From the NCBI RefSeq assembly GCF_016862975.1, contig NZ_BONZ01000101.1, positions 1 to 59,480 of the forward strand: a DNA stretch of 59,480 bases, read 5' to 3'. Positions 36,575-44,333 of the stretch are shown here, one piece after another (position 1 is the stretch's first letter; the number at the start of each line of letters is the position of its first letter). Below the pieces are notes generated by a model. That model did not search any database. It was not told where the DNA came from and saw only the letters and a list, made by a program, of their open reading frames with translations. Source of the DNA: Rugosimonospora africana. Its GTDB lineage: Bacteria; Actinomycetota; Actinomycetes; Mycobacteriales; Micromonosporaceae. The translations under genes and the position numbers were made by a program.

Positions 36575-37651
36575 TTGGCAACCATTGGGCGGGATCTTCA
36601 GACCGGATCCGTGACGTCGGGGGCGGAAGGTGCCGCGGTGCTCTCCGCTGCCGCAACGACAACCGCTGCCGCAACCACATCCGCCGGCGCGACGGCATCT
36701 GCCGGCGCCACGACAACGACCGGCGCCACGACAGCCGTTGGCGCGGTGGCATCCCGAGACGCGACGGGATCCGCCGGCGCGATGGCATCCGACAACACGC
36801 TTGACCTCTACCGCGCCGCGGTCGCCGACCTGCTGACCGCCGTCGACGGCAACGCCGGGCCGGACGGCGTGGTGAGGGTGGCCGGCACCATCCACGAGCA
36901 CCTCGCCATGGCCGCGATGAACGACGTGCTGTCCCGCACGCCGGGCGGTCCGCAGACCGTCGCGCAGACGCTGTTGCGCGAGATCTGGAATTTCCGGCCC
37001 GACGAACACGGGCCGATGTCGCTGCTGGCCACCTGGATGCGGGTGTACCTGCAGTCGCAGGTCGACGTCGCGTGGTGGGGGCACCTCGACCCGTACCTGA
37101 CCCGGGCCGATCTGGTCAACTCGCACGATCTGGCCAGCCTCGCCGCGCTGCGCCGGCAGGGTGCACTCCGCTTCCGCTACCGCCGGCAACCCCGGGGGCT
37201 GCCCGGTCGCGCGTTGCGCAAGGCGGAGCGACGGGTGTGGCCGCACCGGGTGCCGCACACCGCCGGCATGCGGTTCCCGTACGCCCGACCGGAGGCGGTG
37301 GCCTGGCTCAACGCGCTCGGCGTCGAGTTCCGGGCGGCCTGCGGCGACGCCGCCGCGCCACCGTTGTGGGTCAACAGCATGGCGCGCACCATCGAGCACC
37401 AGAACCACCTGCGTGGCCTCGGCTACCTGACCGTGCTGCCCAGCGCGCACTGCGTCGGGTACGCGATGGATCTGGAGATGACCTGGATGCGCCGGTTCAA
37501 CGCGCACACCGCGCTGCAGCGGATCCTGTTCGAGCACCTGGCGACCGGTGAGGTCAACGTCATCGACGAGGGTCAGGTCTGGCACGTGTGCCTGAGCCCT
37601 GCCGCCGTCGCCCGGCTGCGCCGCGACACCGGCGAGACCCCGGCCGGCTGA
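36575..37651 (+). CDS. Hexapeptide-repeat protein with M15-peptidase-like (DUF5715-like) domain
   Basis: 358 residues from TTG 36575 (GGGGA nine bases upstream); ATG 36782, inside the last repeat, would give a 289-residue form. Residues about 24-71 are eight Ala/Thr/Ser/Gly hexapeptides. A helical region follows (about 75-200). A C-terminal domain has LWVNSMARTIEHQNHLRGLG and PSAHCVGYAMDLEM: His292-x6-Asp299 is the spacing of two zinc ligands in M15 peptidases (VanX/VanY), and QVWHV supplies His337. Position -3 from that His is Gln, where VanX-type enzymes have the catalytic Glu. No signal peptide. One base separates it from the amidotransferase gene, so they are surely co-translated. Peptidase activity and a cell-wall role are inference. 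Confidence 0.72.
   Translation: MATIGRDLQTGSVTSGAEGAAVLSAAATTTAAATTSAGATASAGATTTTGATTAVGAVASRDATGSAGAMASDNTLDLYRAAVADLLTAVDGNAGPDGVVRVAGTIHEHLAMAAMNDVLSRTPGGPQTVAQTLLREIWNFRPDEHGPMSLLATWMRVYLQSQVDVAWWGHLDPYLTRADLVNSHDLASLAALRRQGALRFRYRRQPRGLPGRALRKAERRVWPHRVPHTAGMRFPYARPEAVAWLNALGVEFRAACGDAAAPPLWVNSMARTIEHQNHLRGLGYLTVLPSAHCVGYAMDLEMTWMRRFNAHTALQRILFEHLATGEVNVIDEGQVWHVCLSPAAVARLRRDTGETPAG
36645..36788 (+). repeat. 18-bp degenerate tandem repeat, eight copies
   Basis: Units start at 36645, 36663, 36681, 36699, 36717, 36735, 36753 and 36771. Consensus near CCGCCGGCGCGACGGCAT. In the gene frame each unit encodes about S/T-A-A/G-A-T-T/A. Units 1-2 and 4-5 are closest to each other. Confidence 0.9.
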
Positions 37652-37652
37652 C

Positions 37653-39278
37653 ATGTGCGGCATCGTCTTGGCCGCTGGGCCGGATCCGGACCGCGCCGAG
37701 TTCCAGCACCTGATGGAGTACCTGGCGGGCCGGGGCGAGGTCGAGGAGATGCTGGCCGAGGACGGGCTGTTGGCCGGGGTGCACCGGCTGCGCATCGTCG
37801 ACCGCCAGCGGGCGGTCCAGCCGTGGCGCAGCCGGGACGGCCGGCTGGTGCTGTGCTACAACGGCGAGGTCTTCAACCACCGGCAGCTGCGCGCCGAACT
37901 GGCGGCCGGCTGCGGGCCGGCGCGCTCGGAGAGCGACACCGAGGTGGTACTGGAGGCGTTCCGCCAGTGGGGACCGGAGGCGGTGGGCCGGTTCCGCGGG
38001 GAGTTCGCGTTCGCCATCGCGGAGCGCGACACCGGCGACGTGTACCTGGCCCGGGACCCGCTGGGGGTCAAGCCGCTGTACTGGTCGCGGGCCCGTGGCC
38101 GGCTGTATGTCGCCTCGGAGGCCAAGGCACTGGTTCCGGTCGGTGCCGCGATCCGCGAGGTACCGCCCGGCCACCACGGCTGGTCGCGGCGGCAGGGCGA
38201 GCCGGTGCTGAGCCCGTACGCCGACCTGAACCGGCTCGGCGAGAGCCAGCCGCGCGTCGACGATCCGGATGAGGCCGCGAAGTTGGTCCGGGCGGCCATC
38301 GAGGACAGCATCCGGGTCCGGGTCGACACCGACCTGACTGTCGGTGTCATCCTCTCCGGCGGCCTGGACAGCTCACTCACCCTGCTGACCGTGCGCGAGG
38401 CGCACCCGGACTGCGTGGCGTTCACGGTCGGCACCCCGGACAGCCCGGACCTGGCCTACGCCCGGCGGCTGACCGCCGAGCTGGACGTACCGCACGAGGT
38501 CATCGAGCTGCGACCACGCGACGTACGCGCGGAAGAGATCCGTGAGGCGATCCGGATGGCGGAGCTGACCGAGTACGGCGACATCATCAACGCCGTGGTG
38601 TCGGTGCCGCTGTTCCGGCGGGTGCACGAGACCGGCGTGAAGGTCGTGCTCACCGGCGACGGTTCGGACGAGCTGTTCGGCGGGTACCCGATGTACCACG
38701 AGGTCGGGCCGGCCTCGGCCCGCCGGCTGTTCCTGCACAAGATTGCCAACCTGTACCGCACCGAGCTGCAACGCGTCGACCGGACCAGCATGGGCCAGGG
38801 CGTGGAGGCGCGGGTACCGTTCCTCGATCTGGCGCTCGTCGAGCTGGCTATGCGCCTGCCGGTGGAGCTGAAGGTGCGCGACGGCCAGGAGAAGTGGATA
38901 GTCCGCCAGGCGTTCGCCGATGTGCTGCCCGACTACATCCGCACGCGCCCGAAGAACCCGATGTCCTACTCGACCGGCCTGCATGACCGGGCCCGGCTCT
39001 ACAAGCCGCGGTTCGCCCGGCTGCACCGGGAGATGGGCTACGACCTGTTGGAGCCGATCCGCCGGGACTTCGACAGCGTCCTGATGAAGTGCGGCAACGA
39101 CCTCGACCGGGCACTCGGCCAGATCGCGGCGCGGCAGGACTACACGCTGCTGGAGCACGCCCGGGACCTGGCCGGCGCGCTGCGCTGGAACGCGCGGGCG
39201 ATGATGCGCCGCAAGGCGATGGCGACGGTACCGCCGTCCGCGCCGCCGGCCGACCGGACGGTGGAGCCTTCAGTCTGA
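37653..39278 (+). CDS. asnB: Class II asparagine-synthetase-like glutamine amidotransferase
   Basis: 541 residues. Cys2 after the initiator Met is the glutaminase nucleophile (MCGIV). LVLCYNGEVFNHRQLRAEL and ESDTEVVLEAFRQWG complete the N-terminal Ntn domain. The synthetase domain has the PP-loop SGGLDSS at 235-241, LTGDGSDELFGGYP, and VEARVPFLDLALVELAMRLP. Uses glutamine ammonia to amidate a carboxylate via acyl-adenylate. Classic product is asparagine, but family members also amidate peptidoglycan or natural products (for example LtsA on diaminopimelate), and the partner gene just upstream makes a non-asparagine substrate worth considering. The C-terminus RTRPKNPMSYSTGLHDR differs from textbook AsnB. 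Convergent with dusB, 15 bases apart. Confidence 0.85.
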   Translation: MCGIVLAAGPDPDRAEFQHLMEYLAGRGEVEEMLAEDGLLAGVHRLRIVDRQRAVQPWRSRDGRLVLCYNGEVFNHRQLRAELAAGCGPARSESDTEVVLEAFRQWGPEAVGRFRGEFAFAIAERDTGDVYLARDPLGVKPLYWSRARGRLYVASEAKALVPVGAAIREVPPGHHGWSRRQGEPVLSPYADLNRLGESQPRVDDPDEAAKLVRAAIEDSIRVRVDTDLTVGVILSGGLDSSLTLLTVREAHPDCVAFTVGTPDSPDLAYARRLTAELDVPHEVIELRPRDVRAEEIREAIRMAELTEYGDIINAVVSVPLFRRVHETGVKVVLTGDGSDELFGGYPMYHEVGPASARRLFLHKIANLYRTELQRVDRTSMGQGVEARVPFLDLALVELAMRLPVELKVRDGQEKWIVRQAFADVLPDYIRTRPKNPMSYSTGLHDRARLYKPRFARLHREMGYDLLEPIRRDFDSVLMKCGNDLDRALGQIAARQDYTLLEHARDLAGALRWNARAMMRRKAMATVPPSAPPADRTVEPSV

Positions 39279-39293
39279 GCGCAGCCGGCGAGC

Positions 39294-40571
39294 TCAGCCG
39301 CCGGAATCCTCGATCTCGGCCCCCTCAGGTACCGCCTCGTCGTCCCGGTCGGCGAGCCAGCCCTCCGGCAGCGCGACCTTGCCCGGCGAGTTGGTCCGGC
39401 CGCGCGGCTGGCCGAGGATCGCCGTCGGGTACGGCGCGTCCGCGTCCAGCTTGTCCAGCAGGTCGTCCAACTCCGTGAGCGACGAGGCCATCGCCATCGA
39501 CCGGCGCAGCTCCGAGCCGACCGGGAACCCCTTGAGGTACCAGGCGACGTGCTTGCGGAAGTCGACCACGCCGTCGGCCTCGACACCCATCCACTCGACC
39601 AGCAGCCGGGCGTGCCGGCGCATGACGGCGGCGACCTCACCGAGCCGCGGCAGTGCCCGTTCCGACCGGCCGGCCATCGCGGCCGCCAGATCCGCGAACA
39701 GCCAGGGCCGGCCCAGGCAGCCGCGCCCGATCACCACGCCGTCGCATCCGGTGTCGCGCATCATCCGCAGCGCGTCATCGGCTTCCCAGATGTCGCCGTT
39801 GCCCAGGACCGGAACGTCCAGCGCCTGCTTCAGCGCCGCGATCGCGTCCCAGTCGGCGGAGCCGGAGTATCGCTGGGCCGCCGTACGGGCGTGCAGCGCC
39901 ACCCAGGTCGCACCGGCGTCCTGCGCGGCCAGGCCGGCCTCCAGGTACGTCAGGTGGTCGTCGTCGATGCCCTTGCGCATCTTCACGGTGACCGGGATGT
40001 CGCCGGCGGCGGCGACCGCTTCCGCGACGATGCGGCCGAACAACCGCCGCTTCCAGGGCAGCGCGGATCCGCCGCCTTTGCGGGTGACCCGGGGCACCGG
40101 GCAGCCGAAGTTGAGGTCGATGTGGTCGGCCAGGTCCTCGTCGACGATCATCCGTACCGCGGCTGCCGTGGTCTGCGGGTCGACGCCGTAGAGCTGGAGG
40201 CTGCGCGGGCGCTCCTCGGCCCCGAAGGCGATCATGCGGAGCGTCTTCGGGTTGCGCTCGACCAGTGCCCGGGTCATCACCATCTCGCAGACGTAGATGC
40301 CCGCTCCCTGTTCCCGGCACAGCCGGCGAAAGGCCACGTTGGTGATGCCGGCCATCGGCGCGAGCACCACCGGCGGATCGACCGAGAACGGCCCCAGGCG
40401 CAAACCCGATCCCCGCGGATCGCGCTGGTCCTGGGCGGGCTGGTCCTGGGCGCGCTGGTCGTGGGCGGGCTGGTCGTAGGCGGGCTGGTCCTGAGCATGG
40501 CGGAAATCCGGCCCGGAGGGGTCCGGGGTCGGGTTCGGGCCGGGAATCGGCCGGGTGAGCGTGCCGGTCAC
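39294..40571 (-). CDS. dusB: tRNA-dihydrouridine synthase
   Basis: 425 residues from GTG 40571, which gives (M)TGTLTRP. The frame is open to 40874 through repeated upstream DNA. FMN-dependent reduction of uridine in tRNA. VVLAPMAGITNVAFRRLCRE, CEMVMTRALVE, DLNFGCPVPRVTRKGGGSAL (active-site Cys), VTVKMRKGIDD, LHARTAAQRYSG, VLGNGDIW and VVIGRGCLGRPWLF follow the Dus TIM barrel order. The first 55 residues are an atypical Gln/Asp-rich extension containing pentapeptide repeats of the type AQDQP. Otherwise normal for actinobacterial DusB. Confidence 0.92.
   Translation of the reverse strand: MTGTLTRPIPGPNPTPDPSGPDFRHAQDQPAYDQPAHDQRAQDQPAQDQRDPRGSGLRLGPFSVDPPVVLAPMAGITNVAFRRLCREQGAGIYVCEMVMTRALVERNPKTLRMIAFGAEERPRSLQLYGVDPQTTAAAVRMIVDEDLADHIDLNFGCPVPRVTRKGGGSALPWKRRLFGRIVAEAVAAAGDIPVTVKMRKGIDDDHLTYLEAGLAAQDAGATWVALHARTAAQRYSGSADWDAIAALKQALDVPVLGNGDIWEADDALRMMRDTGCDGVVIGRGCLGRPWLFADLAAAMAGRSERALPRLGEVAAVMRRHARLLVEWMGVEADGVVDFRKHVAWYLKGFPVGSELRRSMAMASSLTELDDLLDKLDADAPYPTAILGQPRGRTNSPGKVALPEGWLADRDDEAVPEGAEIEDSGG
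40424..40498 (-). repeat. 15-bp tandem repeat inside dusB, five copies
   Basis: Units at 40424, 40439, 40454, 40469 and 40484, plus-strand consensus GCTGGTCCTGGGCGG. On the coding strand they give pentapeptides A/H/Y-Q/D-D-Q-P/R in the N-terminal extension of DusB. Confidence 0.88.
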
Positions 40572-40640
40572 GCCTTCGAGGATCGCACGCCGGCCCGGCA
40601 CGCCGGCAAGCCGAGGGCGGATGGTGTGCACAGTCACCGG

Positions 40641-40770
40641 TCCCACGTCGCACCCGACTGGGCGCAGCCGGAGCCGGGTTGTGGCGGAGGCGAGCACAGT
40701 CCCACGTCGCACCCGACTGGGCGCAGCCGGAGCCGGGTTGTGGCGGAGGCGAGCACAGTCCCACGTCGCA
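40641..40770. repeat. 59-bp tandem duplication upstream of dusB
   Basis: Two identical 59-base copies (40641-40699 and 40700-40758), then the first 12 bases of a third (40759-40770). They lie 70-200 bases upstream of the dusB start, so in its promoter or leader. No spacer structure, hence not CRISPR. Confidence 0.92.
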
Positions 40771-40883
40771 CAGGTTTGGCCTAATGCCCTCCGCCACTGG
40801 TCGCTAAACCAGAAAAAGTCAATCAATTTGAATTGTCGATTCAGCCACGACGGAAATCCGACTGAGGTGCGCATTAGTGCGCG

Positions 40884-40897
40884 TGAGAGCGCTCTCG
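40884..40897. promoter_or_regulatory. LacI-family-type operator palindrome
   Basis: TGAGAGCGCTCTCG contains the perfect 12-mer GAGAGCGCTCTC, with the central GCGC step and outer TG typical of LacI/CcpA-like operators (TGxxAGCGCTxxCA). It is 201 bases upstream of ppdK. No LacI gene is in the window. Site type inferred from motif only. Confidence 0.5.
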
Positions 40898-41097
40898 CAG
40901 AATGGTACGGACGTGATTGGCGGGTACCCCTGTGCCAATAATCACGAACGGCGCCAACGCAGTGAGAACTGCCCTAGTGTCCGGCCTTACCTCCGGGGTA
41001 CCACTTACATAGGGCACGGCGTTCGGAACGCGGGTGAGCCGGTCAAGCCGCTGCGAGGCGGCGGGGCACACCCCTGCCGAGAGAGGTAGGGCGCGAC

Positions 41098-43779
41098 ATG
41101 GTTGAGAAACTCGTCTACGACTTCGCCGAGGGAAACAAAGACCTGAACGACTTGCTCGGCGGCAAGGGTGCGAATCTCGCCGAGATGACCAATCTCGGCC
41201 TTCCGGTACCCCCCGGTTTCACCATCACCACCGACGCCTGCCGGGTGTACCTCGATACCGGCAGCCAACCCCCCGAATTGGCCGCCGAAATCGACGAACA
41301 CCTTCTGAAGTTGGAAGGCACCATGGGTCGGCAGCTCGGCGACCCGGCCGATCCGCTGCTCGTCTCGGTGCGGTCCGGGGCGAAGTTCTCCATGCCCGGG
41401 ATGATGGAGACGGTCCTCAACGTCGGCCTGACAGACGAGTCCGTGCACGGCCTGGCCGCGCAGGCCGGCGGCGACGGCGGGGAGCGGTTCGCCTGGGACT
41501 CGTACCGGCGACTGATCCAGATGTTCGGCCGGACCGTGTGCGACGTTCCGGCCGAGGCGTTCGAAGAGGCGCTGGACGAGGCGAAGCGCGCCAAGAACGC
41601 CGAGTCCGACCTGGACCTGGACGCCGGCGACCTGCGCGGGCTGGTGGCCACGTTCAAGGACGTCTTCGCCCGGCACGCCGGCCGGGACTTCCCGCAGGAG
41701 CCCCGCGAGCAACTGGACCTCGCGATCCGTGCCGTGTTCGACTCGTGGAACGCCGAGCGTGCCGTGCTGTACCGGCGCCAGGAGCGCATCCCGTCCGACC
41801 TCGGTACGGCGGTCAACGTGGTCGCGATGGTCTTCGGCAACCTGGGTTCGGACTCGGGCACCGGCGTGGCCTTCACCCGCGACCCGGCCAGCGGGCGCCA
41901 GGGCGTGTACGGCGACTATCTCGCCAACGCCCAGGGTGAAGACGTGGTGGCCGGCATCCGCAACACCGTGTCGCTGGACGAGCTGGAGCAGCTGGACAAG
42001 GCCAGTTTCGACAGCCTGATGCGTGCCATGGAGACCCTGGAGGGGCACTACCGCGACCTGTGTGACATCGAGTTCACCATCGAGCGCGGCAAGCTGTGGC
42101 TGCTGCAGACCCGGGTGGGCAAGCGCACCGCCGCGGCGGCCTTCATCATCGCCAGCCAACTGGTCGACGAGGGCGTGATCAGCCTTGACGAGGCGGTACG
42201 GCGGGTCACCGGCGACCAGCTCGCCCAGCTGATGTTCCCCACGTTCGACCTGTCGGATGAGCCGGAGCGGTTGGCGCAGGGGATCGGCGCCTCGCCGGGT
42301 GCCGCGGTCGGGAAGGTGGTGTTCGCCTCGGCCCGGGCGGTGGAGCTGGCCGGGGCCGGGGAGCGGGTGATCCTGGTACGGCGCGAGACCAACCCCGACG
42401 ACCTGCCGGGCATCATCGCCTCGCGCGGCATCCTGACCTCCCGGGGCGGCAAGACCAGCCACGCCGCGGTGGTGGCCCGGGGCATGGGCAAGACGTGCGT
42501 GTGCGGCGCCGACGCGCTGGACGTGAATGTCGCGAGTGGACAGTTCACTGTGGACGGCACGACGGTGTCCGAGGGCGACGTCATCTCGATCGACGGCACC
42601 ACCGGCAGGGTCTACCCGGGCGAGATGCCGGTGCAGGACTCGGCCGTGGTGCGGTATTTCGAGACCGGCGAGGTGGGCGACGACGCGCTGGTCGTGGCGG
42701 TACACCGGCTGCTGTCGCACGCGGACGAGCGCCGGGTGCTGAAGGTACGCGCGAACGCGGACACTCCCGAGGACGCGGCGCGGGCGCGGCGGTTCGGGGC
42801 GCAGGGCATCGGGCTGTGCCGCACCGAGCACATGTTCCTGGGCGAGCGGCGGGAGTTGGTCGAGTCGCTGATCCTCGCCGACACCGACACCGACCGGCAA
42901 CTGGCGCTGGACGCGCTGCTGCCGTTGCAGCGCAAGGACTTCGAGGGCCTGTTCACCGCGATGGCCGGGCTGCCGGTGACGATCCGGCTGATCGACCCGC
43001 CGCTGCACGAGTTCCTGCCGTCGCTGGAGGACCTGTCGGTGCGGGTGGCCCTCGCCGAGGAGCGCGGCGAGGATCCGGGCCGGGACCGCAGGCTGCTGGC
43101 CGCGGTGCGCCGGATGCACGAGGAGAACCCGATGCTCGGCCTGCGCGGCGTGCGCCTGGGTTTGGTGATCCCGGGGCTGTTCGCGATGCAGGTGCGGGCG
43201 ATCGCGGAGGCGGCGGCGTCGGTCGGCCTGGCCGGCGAGGATCCGCATCCGGAGGTCATGGTGCCGCTGGTCGGCGCCGTACAGGAGTTGGAGACGGTGA
43301 AGGCCGAGGCGCTGACCGTACTGGACGAGGTGGACAACACCCCGCACACCCTGATCGGGACGATGATCGAGGTGCCCCGGGCGGCGCTGACCGCCGCGCA
43401 GATCGCTCAGGCGGCCGAGTTCTTCTCCTTCGGAACCAACGACCTGACCCAGATGGGTTGGGGCTTCTCCCGGGACGACGTGGAGGGCTCGTTCTTCTCG
43501 CGGTACCTGGATCTGGGCATCTTCCGGGTGTCCCCGTTCGAGTCGATCGACCGGGACGGTGTGGGCCGCCTGATCACCATCGCGGTGAGCGAGAGCCGGG
43601 CGATCCGTCCGGACCTCAAGATCGGAGTGTGCGGCGAGCACGGCGGCGACCCGGACTCGGTGCACTTCTTCCACGAGGTCGGCCTGGATTACGTGTCCTG
43701 CTCGCCGTTCCGAGTCCCGGTGGCCCGGCTGGAGGCGGGTCGCGCCGCGATCGAGACGGGGGGATCGGACAGCCGCTGA
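41098..43779 (+). CDS. ppdK: Pyruvate, phosphate dikinase
   Basis: 893 residues, full length. Interconverts pyruvate, ATP and phosphate with PEP, AMP and pyrophosphate. N-terminal ATP-grasp domain: LLGGKGANLAEM, VRSGAKFSMPGMMETVLNVG, TRDPASGRQGVYGDYL. Central phosphohistidine domain: TSRGGKTSHAAVVARGMGK, with the phosphorylated His. C-terminal PEP/pyruvate barrel: GIGLCRTEHMFL, MIEVPRAALTAAQIA, SFGTNDLTQMGWGFSRDD and GVCGEHGGDP (catalytic Cys). Links glycolysis and gluconeogenesis. Start ATG 41098 has GAGAGAGG about 13 bases ahead. May be controlled through the upstream palindrome. Confidence 0.97.
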   Translation: MVEKLVYDFAEGNKDLNDLLGGKGANLAEMTNLGLPVPPGFTITTDACRVYLDTGSQPPELAAEIDEHLLKLEGTMGRQLGDPADPLLVSVRSGAKFSMPGMMETVLNVGLTDESVHGLAAQAGGDGGERFAWDSYRRLIQMFGRTVCDVPAEAFEEALDEAKRAKNAESDLDLDAGDLRGLVATFKDVFARHAGRDFPQEPREQLDLAIRAVFDSWNAERAVLYRRQERIPSDLGTAVNVVAMVFGNLGSDSGTGVAFTRDPASGRQGVYGDYLANAQGEDVVAGIRNTVSLDELEQLDKASFDSLMRAMETLEGHYRDLCDIEFTIERGKLWLLQTRVGKRTAAAAFIIASQLVDEGVISLDEAVRRVTGDQLAQLMFPTFDLSDEPERLAQGIGASPGAAVGKVVFASARAVELAGAGERVILVRRETNPDDLPGIIASRGILTSRGGKTSHAAVVARGMGKTCVCGADALDVNVASGQFTVDGTTVSEGDVISIDGTTGRVYPGEMPVQDSAVVRYFETGEVGDDALVVAVHRLLSHADERRVLKVRANADTPEDAARARRFGAQGIGLCRTEHMFLGERRELVESLILADTDTDRQLALDALLPLQRKDFEGLFTAMAGLPVTIRLIDPPLHEFLPSLEDLSVRVALAEERGEDPGRDRRLLAAVRRMHEENPMLGLRGVRLGLVIPGLFAMQVRAIAEAAASVGLAGEDPHPEVMVPLVGAVQELETVKAEALTVLDEVDNTPHTLIGTMIEVPRAALTAAQIAQAAEFFSFGTNDLTQMGWGFSRDDVEGSFFSRYLDLGIFRVSPFESIDRDGVGRLITIAVSESRAIRPDLKIGVCGEHGGDPDSVHFFHEVGLDYVSCSPFRVPVARLEAGRAAIETGGSDSR

Positions 43780-43796
43780 CGGTTGCCAGACACCGG

Positions 43797-43859
43797 CCCG
43801 GCCACCGTCCGGGTGCGTGGCCGGGATGTCCAGCGCGTAACCTGTGCCGGACATCCCGG
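43797..43859 (+). promoter_or_regulatory. Two overlapping, mutually exclusive hairpins
   Basis: Hairpin 1 pairs 43797-43805 with 43817-43825 (9 bp). Hairpin 2 pairs 43821-43831 with 43849-43859 (perfect 11 bp, 17-base spacer). They share 43821-43825, so only one can form fully. Placed between the ppdK stop (43779) and the VOC gene's ribosome-binding site. Either a plain terminator or an attenuator. Confidence 0.55.
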
Positions 43860-43876
43860 GTAACGCGGAGGTATGC

Positions 43877-44224
43877 ATGGGCAGCCGGTGGTACTCCGTC
43901 GTCGTCGACGCGATGGACCCCAACCGGCTCGCCCGCTGGTGGGCGGAGGTGCTCGACTTCCGGCTGCTGCGCGAGGTCGCCGGGGAGGTGGTCATCGGCC
44001 GCGACGGCGGGCCGCGGCTGCTGTTCACTCGGGCGCCGGCCGCGAGACCGGATCGTGGCCGGCTGCACATCGAACTCGACCCGGACGATCGGGACGCCGA
44101 GTTGGAGCGGCTGCTGGACATGGGTGCCCGGCACGTGGCCGCGGGGCCGGCCGGCGGAGCCCGCATCGTGCTGGCCGATCCCGAGGGCAACGAGTTCATC
44201 ATCCTGACGAGGCACGACGGCTGA
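43877..44224 (+). CDS. VOC-superfamily (glyoxalase-like) protein
   Basis: 115 residues from ATG 43877 with GCGGAGG upstream (longer frame rejected). One VOC domain: WYSVVVDAMDPNRLARWWAE, FRLLREVAGEVVIGRDGGPR, LHIELDPDDRDAELERLLDM, RIVLADPEGNEFIIL. This is the actinobacterial glyoxalase-like group; metal use and substrate unknown. Confidence 0.85.
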   Translation: MGSRWYSVVVDAMDPNRLARWWAEVLDFRLLREVAGEVVIGRDGGPRLLFTRAPAARPDRGRLHIELDPDDRDAELERLLDMGARHVAAGPAGGARIVLADPEGNEFIILTRHDG

Positions 44225-44333
44225 ACCCGCCGCTGCGCTGACCCGAGCGGATCTCTGATTCCGGGCTCCGTCGCCCCAACTACCCCGGGTAACCGCCGGG
44301 CGACGGCCGTCGGCTCATGTCAGGCTATCCGGC

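Larger units (their letters stand above)
40572..41097. other. 526-base divergent intergenic region dusB/ppdK
   Basis: Holds the 59-bp duplication (40641-40770), an AT-rich patch with CAATT-TG-AATTG at 40824-40835, the LacI-like palindrome at 40884-40897, and an imperfect stem GTGATT...AATCAC near 40914-40944. No convincing gene. It must contain promoters for both genes; I could not assign -35/-10 boxes. Confidence 0.6.

Noticed and set aside
40424-40770. Possible CRISPR array or phage attachment repeats
   Set aside because: Repeats are directly adjacent with no spacers, and no cas, integrase or tRNA gene is present.
41005-44202. A 1065-residue minus-strand frame across ppdK and the VOC gene
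   Set aside because: Antisense to two confident genes, no domain pattern, amino-acid bias typical of shadows.
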